Shown: positions 44,703 through 56,855, counted from the stretch's first letter. The stretch is 64,000 nt of DNA from Leptodactylus fallax (GCA_947044405.1 CAMRHE010000077.1:1798001-1862000), one strand, 5' to 3'. The notes: generated from the letters alone by a model not told the origin. Numbers and translations: made by a program.

Positions 44703-45194
44703 TAAGGGTAGGTTCACACTTAGGAATCTGCCGTGGATTTGGAGGCAGATTCCGCCCCCGAATCTACGGCAGATTCCGCCCCGAATTCCATTGACAACAA
44801 TTGTTGTCCTGCTCGGTCTTGCCGCAGGCTCCGCGGCTCGGGACTCCCTGCTGATTAGGCCAATTCATCTGCAAATCTGCAATGGAATTCCGATGCTCAA
44901 GCCGAAGGGTATGTTCACATGGCGGAAAATGAAGAGAAATTTGGTGCGGTCTGGCTGTGACAGAATGCCGATGCACGGCATCGTGGCTTTCCTCTGGTGA
45001 TTAGACCCAGATGAATGGGCCTAATCGACAAGGAGTCCTGAACCGTGAAATCCACAGCTGAATCAGCCGCAGAATGTGATTTTCTCTGCGTCCTGCTGTA
45101 ATCTCTGCCTCACATTGAAAACAATGGGAGGCAGATTAAGGGAGGAATCTGCCACGGATTCGGGGGTGGAATTCTACGTGTGAAAATACCCTTA
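44703..45194 (+). mobile_element. Foldback MITE ('GGAATCTGCCGTGG' family)
   Basis: AGGGTAGGTTCACACTTAGG plus AATCTGCCGTGGATT mirrors AATCTGCCACGGATTCGGGG and GTGTGAAAATACCCT, with TA on each side. The interior (44900-45110) is less symmetrical and may contain a further arm (TGTTCACATGGCGG). Confidence 0.75.
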
Positions 45195-45345
45195 GAGGGA
45201 AAGAAACAGACAGGAGCAAAAACATGCCTGTGTGGCTACAAACTGATGAAGCAATGCAGAGAAAAAAGTGCGGAAAAAAACGTGAAGCGTTTTCGCCACA
45301 GTATTTCTGCCGCGTTTTGTGGCTCACTACGTGAGCCCTTAGCCT
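45195..45345 (+). mobile_element. Partial foldback MITE
   Basis: AAAAAAACGTGAAGCGTTTTCG and GCCGCGTTTTGTGGCTCAC with GTGAGCCCTTAGCC are arm-like words of the 'GCGCTGCGG' foldback family. The matching left end is not clear. Confidence 0.4.
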
Positions 45346-46006
45346 AAATTACATTTTCAGCCTCTGTCTGCATCATGGCTATCTATAGGTAAATTGGTCT
45401 CGCCACTAGTGCACTTACAGCCAGATTTGCATATTCATAAAAAGATGATTATCTCTGCAGTACTTCATTAGTGGCCACAAATGTATGTTTATGCTCCAGT
45501 TAAGGCACTACATGGTGCTATTACTGGTTTCGGAGTCATTTTAGATCTGACAGACTTCCATTAATGGAGTGCACATAAACTCCACAAAGCTGTAATATAG
45601 ACCACCCGATGACATGAACAATACCTCAAAATCCCACATACAGGATGATACAATGTTTAGCTGGGAACAAGAATTTAGATCAAGCAGGACATCATCTCCA
45701 CAAAATCTGTAAAAGATTTTACTCCAATATTATATGCTAAAATACCGATTTTTTCTATTAATGTATATTTATGATTATTGCAAAACCTACCAAAGCTCTA
45801 CCAGTCGCAGCAATAAGCCCATATATTTATAACGCAATATCACCATGCAGGAGGACAGCAAGCAGGGCGGGGGATAGCGGGGGGATTTTCAGCCGACCTG
45901 GATCGAGTAGGACTATCCCACATTTTGGGTACGTCCTGATGTTCTGGGCAGCAGGTCCCTATTTCAACTGTATTTGTGTCCTTAGGAAGCAATTAAAAAA
46001 TACAAT
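45346..46006. other. No recognisable feature
   Basis: Unique-looking sequence. A short GC-rich patch at 45860-45905 is unexplained. Confidence 0.45.
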
Positions 46007-46014
46007 GATGGAGC

Positions 46015-46190
46015 TGGGGGCGTAGCTATAGGGGGTGCAGAGGTAGCAATCGCTACTGGGCCCTGGAGCCTCAGGGGGCCCAAAGGCCTCTCTACAGCAT
46101 ATGACACCAGTATTATAGATAGCACATAGCAAGTGGGAGCCCCGTTAGATATTTTGTATTGGGGCCCAGGGACTTTAAGTTACGCCTGTG
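46015..46190. mobile_element. hAT-like MITE (176 bases)
   Basis: The ends GGGGGCGTAGCTATAG and the inverted CACAGGCGTAACTTAAAG resemble the C-GGGGCGTAAC termini of vertebrate hAT MITEs. It is flanked by GATGGAGC (46007-46014) and GATAGAGC (46191-46198), an eight-base duplication with one mismatch, as expected for hAT insertions. Confidence 0.65.
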
Positions 46191-46589
46191 GATAGAGCAC
46201 AGAGCCCTCAGCGCCGTACTCCACCATTCAGGCTTTGGCTGATGATGATGGTGATGAGCACTGAGTCAGAGACATCACAACAGTCGGCGCCTGCAGGCAG
46301 CTCCGTGGGAATGAGTTTAGGTGAGTATACATTTTTTTATGTATTATACTGATTCATCGAACATTAAGAACAATAGAGTAGTACTGTCGGATACCAATAT
46401 AGTGAATAGATATTCAAATAGGTGGGTTCTCACCTTGTGACGTTGTGATATGCCGCAACAACAACCAGCTCAGGGATTGACGTCTGAAGCTGCAGGTGTC
46501 TTGGGAACCCTCTCAGAATAATCCAGAGGTTTTGTATTAGAAAACCAGATTTGGCTGTAAAACGGCCCAGAATATAACCCACACAAGCT

Positions 46590-46990
46590 TTTCCATAAAG
46601 TTATGTGGGGTCCACTTGAGGGAACACTATATCATGCAGGGGACACTTTTTCATGTCGGGAGCCACTTGAGGGGACAATATATCATGTAGGGGCCAATTG
46701 AGGGGACACTGTATCATGTGGGGGCTATTAATGGAACCATTATATTATGTCGAGGGATCCTGAAAAGACATTAAAAAAGGTTGGGGCCACTGAGGGGATA
46801 TTAAACTGTGTGGGGACACTAAGGTGGTATTATACTGTGCAGGGGGCATAATATACTATTTGGAAGCATTTATGAGTGTTCTAATGTGTGGTGGAAACTA
46901 AAGAGACATAACCAACGTGTATTATATATTTAAGGGCACTATTACCGTGTTGGGGCACAAAATGGCTTGGTAGCAATAGGTGGGGTCAAA
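46590..46990 (+). repeat. Degenerate tandem repeat ('GAGGGGACACTATATCATGT')
   Basis: Blocks of about 35-45 bases with the pattern GGGG-CACT-GAGGGGACA-TATCATGT-GGGG recur from 46610 to about 46860 and then fade. The periodicity is irregular, so this is an old, decayed minisatellite. Confidence 0.6.
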
Positions 46991-47765
46991 AGGGATAAAG
47001 GATGTGGTTGGGGGTATGGCTTTTAACACAAAAAAATTTGCAGCACGGCATCTCCCTTGCCCCTATTTGCGTCCTCTGAAAGTTGGGAAATATGATTTAA
47101 GTGGGAAGGGCGCTGACTTATGAAACCTTTGCATTGGGTCCACCAATGTGTTATTACCACCCTGACAGTAAGTACTCTGGCCAGCAGGAATGGAATGTAT
47201 TTTGAAGTATATGTTCCTTTGATGCATTTTTTTACCCCTGACATTATGATATCCATGGTGTTTACATATCTTAATCTTCAATGCCATATGTTCAGACTGT
47301 GGTTTGGGAGGTGCCATGGAGGCATTTTTGATTATTTTCAAAGACGCTATTGTACTACTTACACTTGCATTTGTCACTGATAAAATTCATTCTGTCTAGT
47401 GTACATTTTTGTGCAGGGATATGTTGGCCACATAGACAAAGGCCCACATTTATCAAAAGTGATGTCATTTTAGCTTAGTTCTGCCCACTACTAAGTTCAT
47501 TGTAACCCTATTTGCTATCTAGCTTTGCTACATAGATAACCATTAGAATAAAGATTATAACTAATTACCAGGAAACATTGTAGATTGGATATACATTACT
47601 AGGCAGTGGGTGGTTAGGACTATTTATAGTGCACTTTATATTACTTACTATACTAATATAGCTTGTCACTGACCAGAATGGAATAGATATTATTCAAAAC
47701 CTTTGTCCCCACCTTAGTGCTGTATATATCACAGCGTGTCAAAGTTTGTGTGGGAACACAATATG
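46991..47765. other. No recognisable feature
   Basis: Frames at 47023-47380 show no family signature. Confidence 0.5.
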
Positions 47766-48045
47766 TAGTGTTGTGCAAAAGTTTTAGGCATGTGTGGGAA
47801 AATGCTGCAAAATAAGAATGTTAATATTTAAAATTATTTTTTTCAATTACTAAAATGCAAAGTTAATGAACAAAAGAGAATTCTAAATCCCATAAATATT
47901 TGGTGTGACCGCCCTTTGCATACGAAGCAGAATCAATTCTTTTCGGAACACTTGCAAACATTTTGAAAGAACTCAATATGGAGGTTGTTCCAAACACCTT
48001 GGAGAAATAACCACAGATCTTCTGTGGATGTAGGCTTCAAAATTG
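47766..48045 (-). mobile_element. Tc1-like transposon terminal fragment
   Basis: The terminus TAGTGTTGTGCAAAAGTTTT, then GGCATGTGTGGGAAAATGCT, is the family also seen at 9115 and 40981. GGTGTGACCGCCCTTTGCAT follows, and then a minus-strand transposase C-terminal piece. The other end is missing beyond 48045. Confidence 0.75.
47933..48045 (-). pseudogene. Tc1 transposase, C-terminal fragment
   Basis: The frame reads KPTSTEDLWLFLQGVWNN then LHIEFFQNVCKCSEKN. It parallels the TSTQDICLVLQDVWNNLPAEI of the 8757-8948 fragment, which identifies it as the region just after the catalytic Glu. The catalytic residues themselves are not present. The upstream codons of the longer frame (48046-48133) are unrelated sequence. 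Confidence 0.65.
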
Positions 48046-48310
48046 ATTTATTGAAGGTAGAGTGTTTCCTTGCAGATCCAGCAGTGTCAGAGCTTTCTCT
48101 CTCTCGCAGAGTAGCAGAGTGTAGCAGCAGCATTTATTTAATAATAATAATAATAGTCCTTTAATAGTCCCACAATGGGGAAATTCAGTGTGTTACAGCA
48201 GCCAAGATAAGATAAGATAAGCAGATACAAATACAAATACAACATGTACAGGAATGTTCCAAGGTGAGAGGCATTACATTAATAGCAGACAGACAGATAG
48301 GACGTAGCAG

Positions 48311-48323
48311 GGGGGGGGGGGGG
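48311..48323 (+). repeat. Poly-G run
   Basis: About 13 consecutive G in the 3' UTR of the minus-strand LINE. Confidence 0.9.
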
Positions 48324-48345
48324 ATTTAACAGGCAGAGAGATATT

Positions 48346-51285
48346 TCAGTTCTCTGTATGTAATGATCTCCGCTTAGGTCGGCGTTGGTTGTACAGCCTA
48401 ACCGCGGTGGGGAGGAAAGACTTCCAATAGCGCTCCTTCTCACACCTAGGGTGGAGCAGTCGGTCACTGACAGTACTGCCCAGCGCGATCACAGTCTCAT
48501 GCATGGGATGGGAGTTATTCTCCCGCATGGAGCTCACCACGGACAGTATCCTTCTGTCACCCACCACCTGCACTGGGTCCAGTGGGCTCCCCAGGACAGA
48601 GCTGGCCCTTCTAATCAGCTTGTCAAGTTTATTTCTGTCCCTGGTTGATATACTGCTCCCCCAGCAGGCCACTCCAAAGAAGATGGCTGATGCCACTACC
48701 GAGTTGAAGAAAGTCCTAAGAAGTGCCCCCCGGATTCCAAAGGTTCTCAGCTTCCTAAGCAGGTAGAGCCTGCTGTGGCCCTTCCTGTACAGGGCCTCCA
48801 TATGATCTGCCCAGTCCAGCTTATTATTAAGGAGCAGACCCAGGTACTTATAGGTGTTCACAATCTCGATGCCCGTCCCCAGGATGTCCACTGGTTTTGG
48901 AGGGCATCTGCCTTTACGGAAGTCCACCACCATCTCCTTGGTCTTCCCCGCGTTAATCTTCAGGTGGTTCTGGTGGCACCAGTCCACAAAAAAACGGTTC
49001 AGTTCTCTGTACTCCCTGTCATCATCATCTGTGATGAGGCCTACTATTGCAGAGTCGTCAGAATACTTCTGTAGGTAGCAGCTAGATGAGTTGCACCTAA
49101 AATCAGCAGTGTACAGTGTGAAGAGGAAAGGGGCGAGAACCGTACCCTGAGGTGCCCCCCGTATTACAGATAACGGTACCTGACACACAGTCTTGGGCTC
49201 TCACGTATTGAGGTCGATTTGTGAGGTAGTCTAGGATCCAGTTGGAGAGGTGGTGGTCCACTCCAGCAAGGCCCAGCTTGTCTCTCAGTAACCTGGGCTG
49301 TATGGTGTTAAAAGCACTGGAGAAATCAAAGAACATTATTCTCACCTGTGCAGAAGGTGGATGATGGCATCATCTACCCCAATGCCCGGCCGATAAGCAA
49401 ACTGGAGGGGGTCCATAGCGGGGCTCACTAGAGGGCGGAGATGTGTGAGAACCAATCTCTCTAAGATCTTCATCAAGTGGGATGTCAGTGCTACAGGTCT
49501 GTAGTCGTTGAGGTCCATAGGGTGAGGTTTCTTTGGAACTGGTACCACACAAGAAGATTTCCATAATTCAGGGACTATTTCCTGCCTCAGGCTCAAATTA
49601 TACATATATGTAATTATACCACACAGCTGGTCCCCACAAGTCTTAATTAGCCTTGCACTGATGTCATCTGGCCCTGCGGCTTTCCTCGCATTGATCTTTT
49701 TCATCTCCTTCCTCACCTGGGCCCGTGTGAAGGTCAGACTGTGGTCAGATAAAGACAGATTTCTGGATTTACTGGTCTGTTGGGAAGTAGCCACATGGGG
49801 TGAAGTCATTGTGGTGAGGGGAGCTGAAGGACATGCTGGGGTGGGAGGAGCTGGTGTGTGATCAAATCTGTTGAAGAATAGGTTTAGTTCATTAAGCCAG
49901 TTAACATCTGCCTCAATCTAGCAGACAGACTGTTTATGACCCGAAATTGACTTAAGCCCCTCCCAGACCCCCCTTATGTCTTTTCTTTCCATTTGCTTTT
50001 CCATTTTTTCTTTATAACTGGCTTTTCCTTGCCTGATTTGATGCCTCAGCTCCTTTTGTACTTCCCTCAACCCCTCCTTATCTCTTGTCCTGAATGCCAT
50101 CTTTTTCTCCTTAAGTAGTGTTTTTATATCAGAGTTAATCCATGGTTTGTTGCTGGAGAAGCACCTCACCACTTTTGTGGGTACTGTGTTGTCCACACAA
50201 AAATTAATGTAGTCCGTTATGCAGTGTGTGAGTCCTTCTATATCTTCTCCATACGAATCCTGCAAAACTTCCCATGCGGTTGTGTCAAAACAATCCCTCA
50301 GAGCCTCATCACTCTCCTCGGACCATATCCTCACTGTGCGGGTGACAGCTGGTTCTCTACGTACAAGTGGATTGTACACAGATCGGAGATGTACTAGGTT
50401 GTGATCCGATCTTCCCAGGGGCGGTAGGGCTGATGAGTTATATGCCTCCCTCATGTTGGCAAAGAACAAGTCCAGTGTTTTGTTGTCTCTTGTGTGGCAG
50501 GTTACATACTGTGTGAAACTGGGAAGTGTGGATGATGGAGAGGCATGGTTGAAATCGCCAGACACAAGAAGGAGGGCCTGGGGGTGCTGAGACTGTAACT
50601 GGCTCAGCGTGGCTTGTAGGACCTCGCAGGCAGCGTCAGCTTTCGCAGAGGGGGGGACATATGCAGCTATCACGATGACATGTGATAGTTCCCTTGGTAG
50701 ATAGAAAGGTCTCATGCTCACAGCTAATAGTTCAATGTCCTTACAGCAAGTTTGCTCCTTAATCACAATGAGCCTAGGATTGCACCATCTATTATTCACA
50801 AACATTGCCAGCCCCTCTCCTTTCCTCTTACCGCTCTCCCTTGTCCTGTCTGCCTGAAGGAGTTTAAAACCATCCAAGGAGACCAGAGAGTCAGGAGTAA
50901 CTTCAGTGAGCCAAGTCTCTGTAAGTAGCATCATGCTGCACACCCGAAACTCCTGATGATGCCTGGTGAGCGCTGTTAGTTCATCCATCTTGTTTGCAAG
51001 AGATCTCACATTGCCCATAATGATGGAGGGAACAGTTGGTCGGTAACGCCTCTTTTTAATGTTCTGAAGAGTTCCTGCTCTGCAGCCCCTCCCCCGCTTT
51101 TTCTTTCTCCAGAGTTCTTGGGGGATGGGTGGGCAAATGGTATGCAGCCCTGTTGTGACTCTAAGCTGCAGTAGTTTCTCTCTTGTGTAGACAAAAGAAA
51201 TGCCTGCAGACACAAGAGTTCCCATTTCAGCAGGACAAAAAGACAGATAAAAACAAAAAAAAGTATCACAAAGGTCCAGTTCCAA
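48346..51285 (-). pseudogene. LINE endonuclease-reverse transcriptase with three lesions
   Basis: From 51285 the frame carries an APE endonuclease: IIMGNVRSLANKMDEL, LLTETWL, VSGDFNHASP, LDLFFANMR and GRSDHNLVHL. An in-frame TAG (49918-49920, KQSVC-stop) interrupts the linker, after which the same frame goes on (NWLNELNLFFNRF). RT motifs follow: KAAGPDDISARL, NDYRPVALTS and LQFAYRPG. A deletion near 49343 shifts frame just before MFFDFSSAFNTI. One extra G in the run at about 49160-49166 (CGGGGGGC) restores it, giving GAPQGTVLAPFLF and the catalytic KYSDDSAIVG. The C-terminal region (YLGLLLNNKLDW ... CEKERYWKSFLPTAV) is complete to 48346. No separate ORF1 precedes it. Confidence 0.88.
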
Positions 51286-51584
51286 GTCTTTGTTTCTTCA
51301 TTTCTTCATAGTGTAAAGTCCATTAAGTAGAGAGATAAAAAAAAACAGACAGAGAAAGAAAAATAAGAGAGAGAGTCTCAGAGCTGCCTAACAGGCAGCC
51401 ACTTCAGTGGCGCCATCTTGGAAAAAAAAAATAAAAAAATACGTGTGTTATTTGTGTGTTTTTCTATGTAAAGAGCAACTCAGCCTGATAAGTAGAAAAG
51501 GAAACATATTTCTTTAATAAGATATCACTAAGTTTCTTATATTCACCTGTCTTTTATAAAACATTGCCTTATGGAAATACACTT

Positions 51585-51947
51585 GAGGCTAAGGCCCCAC
51601 GTAACGGGCCACAGCAAAAAAGCTCTGCGGGAAAAATCGCGGCCGCAACACAAAGCAGTTTTTCCACGGCGCGTTTCACAGAAAGTTCATAGAGGTTTTC
51701 TCTGTGGACTTTCTGCTTCTATTATACCTATAGGGAAACTGCTGGTATTTCCGTAGGTATGATTGACAGACAGCGATTTTCAAAAACGCAACAATTTTGG
51801 AAATCACAGTGTCCACTGTGCATATTTTTCTGCAGTGTCAATCCCATCCACTATGCAGGGACTGTAAAGCGCCACGTTTTTTTTTCTGCTACGTATCTGC
51901 CGCAGCCAAATCGCGGTGTTTACGCCACGTGGGGCCCCAGCCTTAGA
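51585..51947 (+). mobile_element. Foldback MITE ('GGCTAAGGCCCCACGT' family)
   Basis: GGCTAAGGCCCCACGTAACG mirrors TTACGCCACGTGGGGCCCCA and GCCTTAG. Inside are GCTTCTATTATACCTATAG and CAATTTTGGAAATCACAG, shared with the shorter copy at 31364-31640. Right TA is present; left is GA. Confidence 0.78.
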
Positions 51948-53378
51948 GGCATTGTCAGGTTTAGGAACTACATTACCCGGTCATGGGGAGAGTGGTGTAT
52001 GGTGCTTCATTTCTTTAAGGCATACACTGTTAGGAAGCTTGAGATGGACACCTGGTGTATTAACTGGTTAGCATAATAAGGTAACACTGGCTGATGACAG
52101 GAATGGGGAGCAGGGTAGTCACTTTGGCATGGTTGTGGGTTCAAGACCTTGAATATATTTAAAATATTGAACGAAACAGAGTAAACTAAATGGAATTACT
52201 GGGATATAAAATATGAGGAAAGACGCCATCTGAATTGAACCTAAGTATTACCGAATAAAACCAATTAAACTTCCCAGGTTTGTTTTCGTAGAAACTGAGT
52301 ATGTTCTTTGGGCCAAGTGTTTCTTAGACTTTTTCACATGTTTGAATCTTTCAGTAGATCTCGCTAAACACATTATAAAATACTTTAAGGTCAGCAATTC
52401 TGACAAGGTCAGGCCGGAGTATATAGGTTACTTCATCCGTGAATTAAAATTTACAGAGTTTAAAAAGTGTTTTGTGATTTGAGAGACTTTCATATTTCAT
52501 TCGCACAGCACGGACTGACCTTTATCAACCTAATTGAAAAGGACACAGGAATTCCTCGATAACACTGCTCTTCTTTAGATTTACTCCACATATTGAAATG
52601 GTAACATAATAAACATATTTAAAATAAAATATGCAAAAATACAAAATGGAACTAACTATATCAGAACAAAATTAAAACACACAGGTATTCAGTACCAATC
52701 AGCACCAATTCATTATATATCCATAGGTTACTCTACAGACTAGCATAGTCTTTGGAGCTACTTTTTTACAATATACTAGATTATATAGAAATGGCCTATT
52801 AAAACATTACCTGCAGGAGAAATCTGAAAATAGAGTAGGGATGCTGGAGGGACTTAAAATGACCTGTAGTGTCCTTTCTGCTCTTTAGTAAGTTATAGAG
52901 TATTTTTGTTACAGTCTATAGTGAAAATTATCGTCACAGACTATGAACTAACTTTAGGACCCCACTCTATTGGACTGTGAAGCCGCTCATACATATTAGT
53001 TTAAGGCAAGCAGAATTTACCAATTTCAGCAGGGCTGACTAACTACCTGACATGTATGGCAGAGTCCTAACTCTCCACTGATAGATGATGTTGGAGAAAG
53101 AAGGATTGGGCGTGTTGAATTTTACATGAGCAGTCATTTCGATCTCAGGGCAAATAAGTCACTAGAGGTCTTTGGCAGCGGCTTACTCCTCTAGCCCTGT
53201 CTCCACCTCCCTGAGCTGTTCAGACGTTATGGAGACAGTTAAACGCAACTGTTCTAAGTTTCCATAACTCCCCTAGAGATTATTAGGAGTTATGGAAACA
53301 GCATAGGGCAGCTGCATTCGGCTATTTCTGTAATTCCCAACCTTGTTGTGGGAGAAGGAGCCATGTATTCCCATCTTA
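51948..53378. other. 1.4 kb without a recognised gene
   Basis: No coding homology. 'GCTCATACATATTAG' near 52987 is a dispersed-repeat trace. Confidence 0.45.
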
Positions 53379-53627
53379 CTCTAGGCTCACATCTGCGCTT
53401 GGGATTCTGCTCTTCGGGTCCGCTTGGGGACCCGAAAACGGATACCCAATCTGCTTAAAAAGCAGTTACCCGCGGAAACACGCAGACTCCATGGACTATA
53501 ATGGATTCCTCCAGAAAAATACGGAGAGAGAAGCCTGTTTGCAGGATTTTTCTCTCTGCATTTTTAAAGCGGAATGAGGAACGGAATCCCCAAGCGCTCA
53601 CCAAGCACAGGTGCGAACCCAGCCTCA
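53379..53627 (+). mobile_element. Foldback MITE, complete
   Basis: TAGGCTCACATCTGCGCTTG and CAAGCACAGGTGCGAACCCA-GCC are the inverted ends, with GACTATAATGGATTCC near the centre and GAGAGAAGCC / ATTTTTCTCTCTG in the inner arms. Confidence 0.75.
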
Positions 53628-53895
53628 GCCATTTTTGGACAAGAGGGAATACCCCTTTAAGATGCTGTAAAGAGAGACTCTAGTCATTATGGTTGCCCAT
53701 TCAGTTTAATGGGCATCATATAACACAATATTTTGGCAGAAAAAATTAGCAAGACTCAAGAACTGAGAAGCAATTCTTTTAAATATAAGACTCATATAAG
53801 CACCAATATGAATCCAAGTATGTTCAATTTATAACATTTTCTACGGCAAACCACACAATAGATCTTTACTTTACGAAAAGATAGTTGACTTCAAA
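53628..53895. other. TTAA-type MITE right end, then nothing recognised
   Basis: AGAGGGAATACCCCTTTAAG at 53642-53661 is a TTAA-type right terminus. Its left partner was not found. The foldback MITE to the left may have landed inside that element. Confidence 0.45.
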
Positions 53896-54000
53896 TTATT
53901 TATTTCCTAGTATAGTGGCAACAGATTCTGTAGTGCTGTACAAAGACCATCATCACTCAGTTCCTGTCCCCAGTTGGGCTTACAATTTAATTTTACTTGT
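53896..54000 (-). mobile_element. L2-type LINE 3'-end fragment
   Basis: TTATTTATTTCCTAGTATAG, CTGTAGTGCTGTACA and GGGCTTACAATTTAA are, in reverse complement, the 3' tail of the LINE at 1-873 (TGTAAGC, GTACAGTGCTGCGGAAT, CTATATAAATAAA), with substitutions. Confidence 0.65.
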
Positions 54001-55017
54001 GTCCAACACATTATATGCACACATAGAAAGCCAAATGACCCATCATATGTTTTTTGATATTACCATTTTATTATGTTATTGGTGTATTCTGGTTTACCTG
54101 TCTATTTTTTGTTTCAAATTTATTACAAGAAGTCATTGCAACAAAACTGCAACTCATGACCATGCGATATTATGCGATATATAATTTCTTGTGGAGACTG
54201 TCACTGACTACTAAATGTTGGTAAAAATATAGAATAGTAAATGACAAGCAGTTACTTCATATAACAATACATTTGATTCTATTATCTTCTAAACCATAAA
54301 GACATTGACAAATAGTTTTGTATCAGAAAATTGTGTTTATGCAAATTCAATGAGCAATTATTAGCATAATTTGGAAATATACAGCTTTCTAATATCTGAA
54401 ACATGACAGGTGGTTATAAGATTACTGGATGTACACTGACTACTTCCTATAAATATATTAAGGGGGAAGACAAACTTGATTCCAATGAACTAATAAAAAA
54501 TACATGAAGTGAAAAAGGAAAAAGCTGCTTTGTCAGAATATAAATATTTCCCTTTTTATCTTTCATGTTCATGTGTGAGACTTATCAAAGGGAAGAGAGT
54601 TTAGCTCCCCTGAGGACCATCCACATAAACTATTCTGAGACATGGGGGAAAACAAGACAGAGGAAATTAAAGATAAATAAAGACTGAAAGGCCCATTAAG
54701 TTTGTCTCAGCACCATCTAGCCAAAGCTTGTCCTATTATTCATTAATCCTTCTTGACAGGGTGATTCTCACCAGCCCTTTCTCCCCTGCCAGGTACAATG
54801 GGTCTCTGAAAGTGCCCCCCTTGTAATATGTAAACAGTAGTAAATAATAAGAAATGCTTTACCCTCTATTTCAAAGGAAAAAAATCCCATAAAAAGGTTT
54901 TTGAAAAAGTAACAAAATAATAAGTATCCACCTTCTCCTTTCCCCTTCCTTTCTGTATGTTCCTGTTTATCCATTCTTTGCTACAATATTATAAATAAAG
55001 AATTAAAACAATCTATC
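54001..55017. other. No recognisable feature
   Basis: AT-rich, unassigned. Confidence 0.5.
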
Positions 55018-55393
55018 TTAGGCCCGGTTCACATCTGCATTCAGGTTTCCGTTCGGGGGAGTCTGCTTGGGGACCCCCTAAATGGAAACCTATACACATA
55101 AAAAGCGGTTTAACTGGGAAACCACACGGACCCCATAAACTATAATGGGGTCCGTGTGGTCTCCGCTCGGTTTCTGCAAGAAACAAGCGGAGAGGAAAGT
55201 GCTGCAAGCAGCACTTTCGTCTCCGCATGTTTTGTGCGGAAACCGAGCAGAAACCACACAGACCCCATTATAGTTTATGGGGTCCGTGTGGTTTCCCAGG
55301 TAAACTGCTTTTTATGCGTATAGGCTTCCATTTGTGGGGTCCCCAAGCAGACTGCCCGAATGGAAACCCGAATGCAGATGTGAACCGGGCCTA

Positions 55394-55394
<1 letters not shown>
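55018..55394 (+). mobile_element. Foldback MITE, near-perfect 377-base palindrome
   Basis: The ends TTAGGCCCGGTTCACATCTG and CAGATGTGAACCGGGCCTAA are exact inverses, and the arms stay paired almost to the centre at 55206 (TGCTGCAAGCAGCA). Examples are ACACGGACCCCATAAACTAT and its mirror. The high arm identity means a young copy or recent homogenisation. Confidence 0.88.
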
Positions 55395-55428
<34 letters not shown>

Positions 55429-55541
55429 AATGTATCAATGTATCTATCTATCGATCTATCTATCTATCTCATATCTATCTATCTATATATCTATCTATCT
55501 ATATATCTATCTATCATATCTATCTATCTATCTATCTATCT
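55395..55541 (+). repeat. (TATC)n microsatellite
   Basis: Tetranucleotide array with interruptions (CAATGTATCAATG, CATATC, ATATATC), starting directly at the MITE's right end. TCTATC also lies just left of the MITE. Confidence 0.95.
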
Positions 55542-55544
55542 AAT

Positions 55545-56855
55545 AACTATCACTGATCACTGCACTGAAATACAAAACCAAGTGATCTAAACCTCATGAC
55601 CAATATTAATCGTACAATATGACCAAAGCAGATTCATTTTAACATTTTTATTATGTTTGTGTTGAATAAAACAGCCCATAAAGCATTTATATGCATGTCA
55701 CGACTCCAGGGTTAGATGTCATATGGCTGTTTAAACACTTATGATGTTTTTTTATGCACCATGTTGGTACTTGCTGGGAGCGAGGAAGCATGTGTTTATT
55801 ATCATAGGACTGAAAGAGTTTCACGGCTCAGGATCACCACTCCAGACATCTAATTCTTTAATAGATTCATTTTAGGCAACAAAGCTTTTCTGTGTTTTAT
55901 GTAAGTGTAATAATACTACTTTCTTATGCTTTAGAACACATGACCAAACCTTCTAAGAGATAATACATGAACCGTGCCTCTTACTATCCATCTGCAAGTA
56001 CTTTTAAGGATTCCCCTGAAGGAATAAAGAATGAATGAAATCTGATACAGAATTAAAAATGATGTCTAATAGCAAATAAAAGACTGACCCAGGAAGGGCA
56101 ACAGGGTTTCACACACTATTCCTCCACTTTTTAAGGTATCTGGTTACTACTAATGTCTCTCTATCCATCTGCAGCTGCCCTTCAGTCACCTCTGGCTACT
56201 CCATTCAAGATGTCTCACCATCTGGTCACTCAAGGCCCCATAAGCAATCATGGTTACAGGCAGGCAGAATGAGCGAAGGTTTCTGATTTCTCTTCAATAG
56301 GTGCGAACTATTGTTCTACAGCGAAGCTGTCAAACACAGGTGTGTATCTCCTCTTCACTAATATACAAGCTGAAGCTTCATTTCCTTACCCATACATCAT
56401 TGGTAGCCACATTGTGATCTTTGCCTTGTTTTTTTGTCTACCTATAGTTTGCCTTTTCATATATTATCCCTGTTAGGTTTTTAGATGAATATATTTCATT
56501 GTTTGTATCTTCTCTTCCTACAGCAGCAAGGTACAAAGCTATATGTGGTTACTGGTGCTTAAAACTTGTTGAGTCAGATCAAGAAGTTTGGGAACTCTTT
56601 ATCTCTCCCCTCCCACACCCATTTTGAAATAACCATGCGTGCTCATCTAAATCAAGCAGGATAGTTGGCGCTTAGCTCTATTACCAGCCAAAGTCATGCA
56701 AATATGATGTCATTGTCTCTAAAATCATTATCAACAGTAATAATAATATTTTTTATCCTGATCTCATTGGAATCAATGGGCATAAATGCATAAACATGCC
56801 CTTTTCTCCAAATTGAGAGATGCAAATAGAGCTCCAGGATGTGTTACTATCCTGT
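55545..56855. other. No recognisable feature
   Basis: Unique-looking AT-rich sequence. Confidence 0.5.

Larger units (their letters stand above)
48133..51420 (-). mobile_element. Near full-length single-ORF LINE (L2/Rex1 group)
   Basis: On the minus strand it begins CAAGATGGCGCCACTGAAGT at 51420 and has a short 5' UTR of about 135 bases. It carries one long ORF and ends AATTTCCCCATTGTGGGACT with short TTATC and (TTA)n repeats. This combination of single ORF and -CCCATTGTGGGA- tail occurs in fish and amphibian L2/Rex1-group LINEs; I cannot decide between those clades by eye. No clear target duplication is seen. Confidence 0.85.

Noticed and set aside
55334..55543. Frame of YLSIYLSI repeats
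   Set aside because: Translation of the TATC microsatellite.
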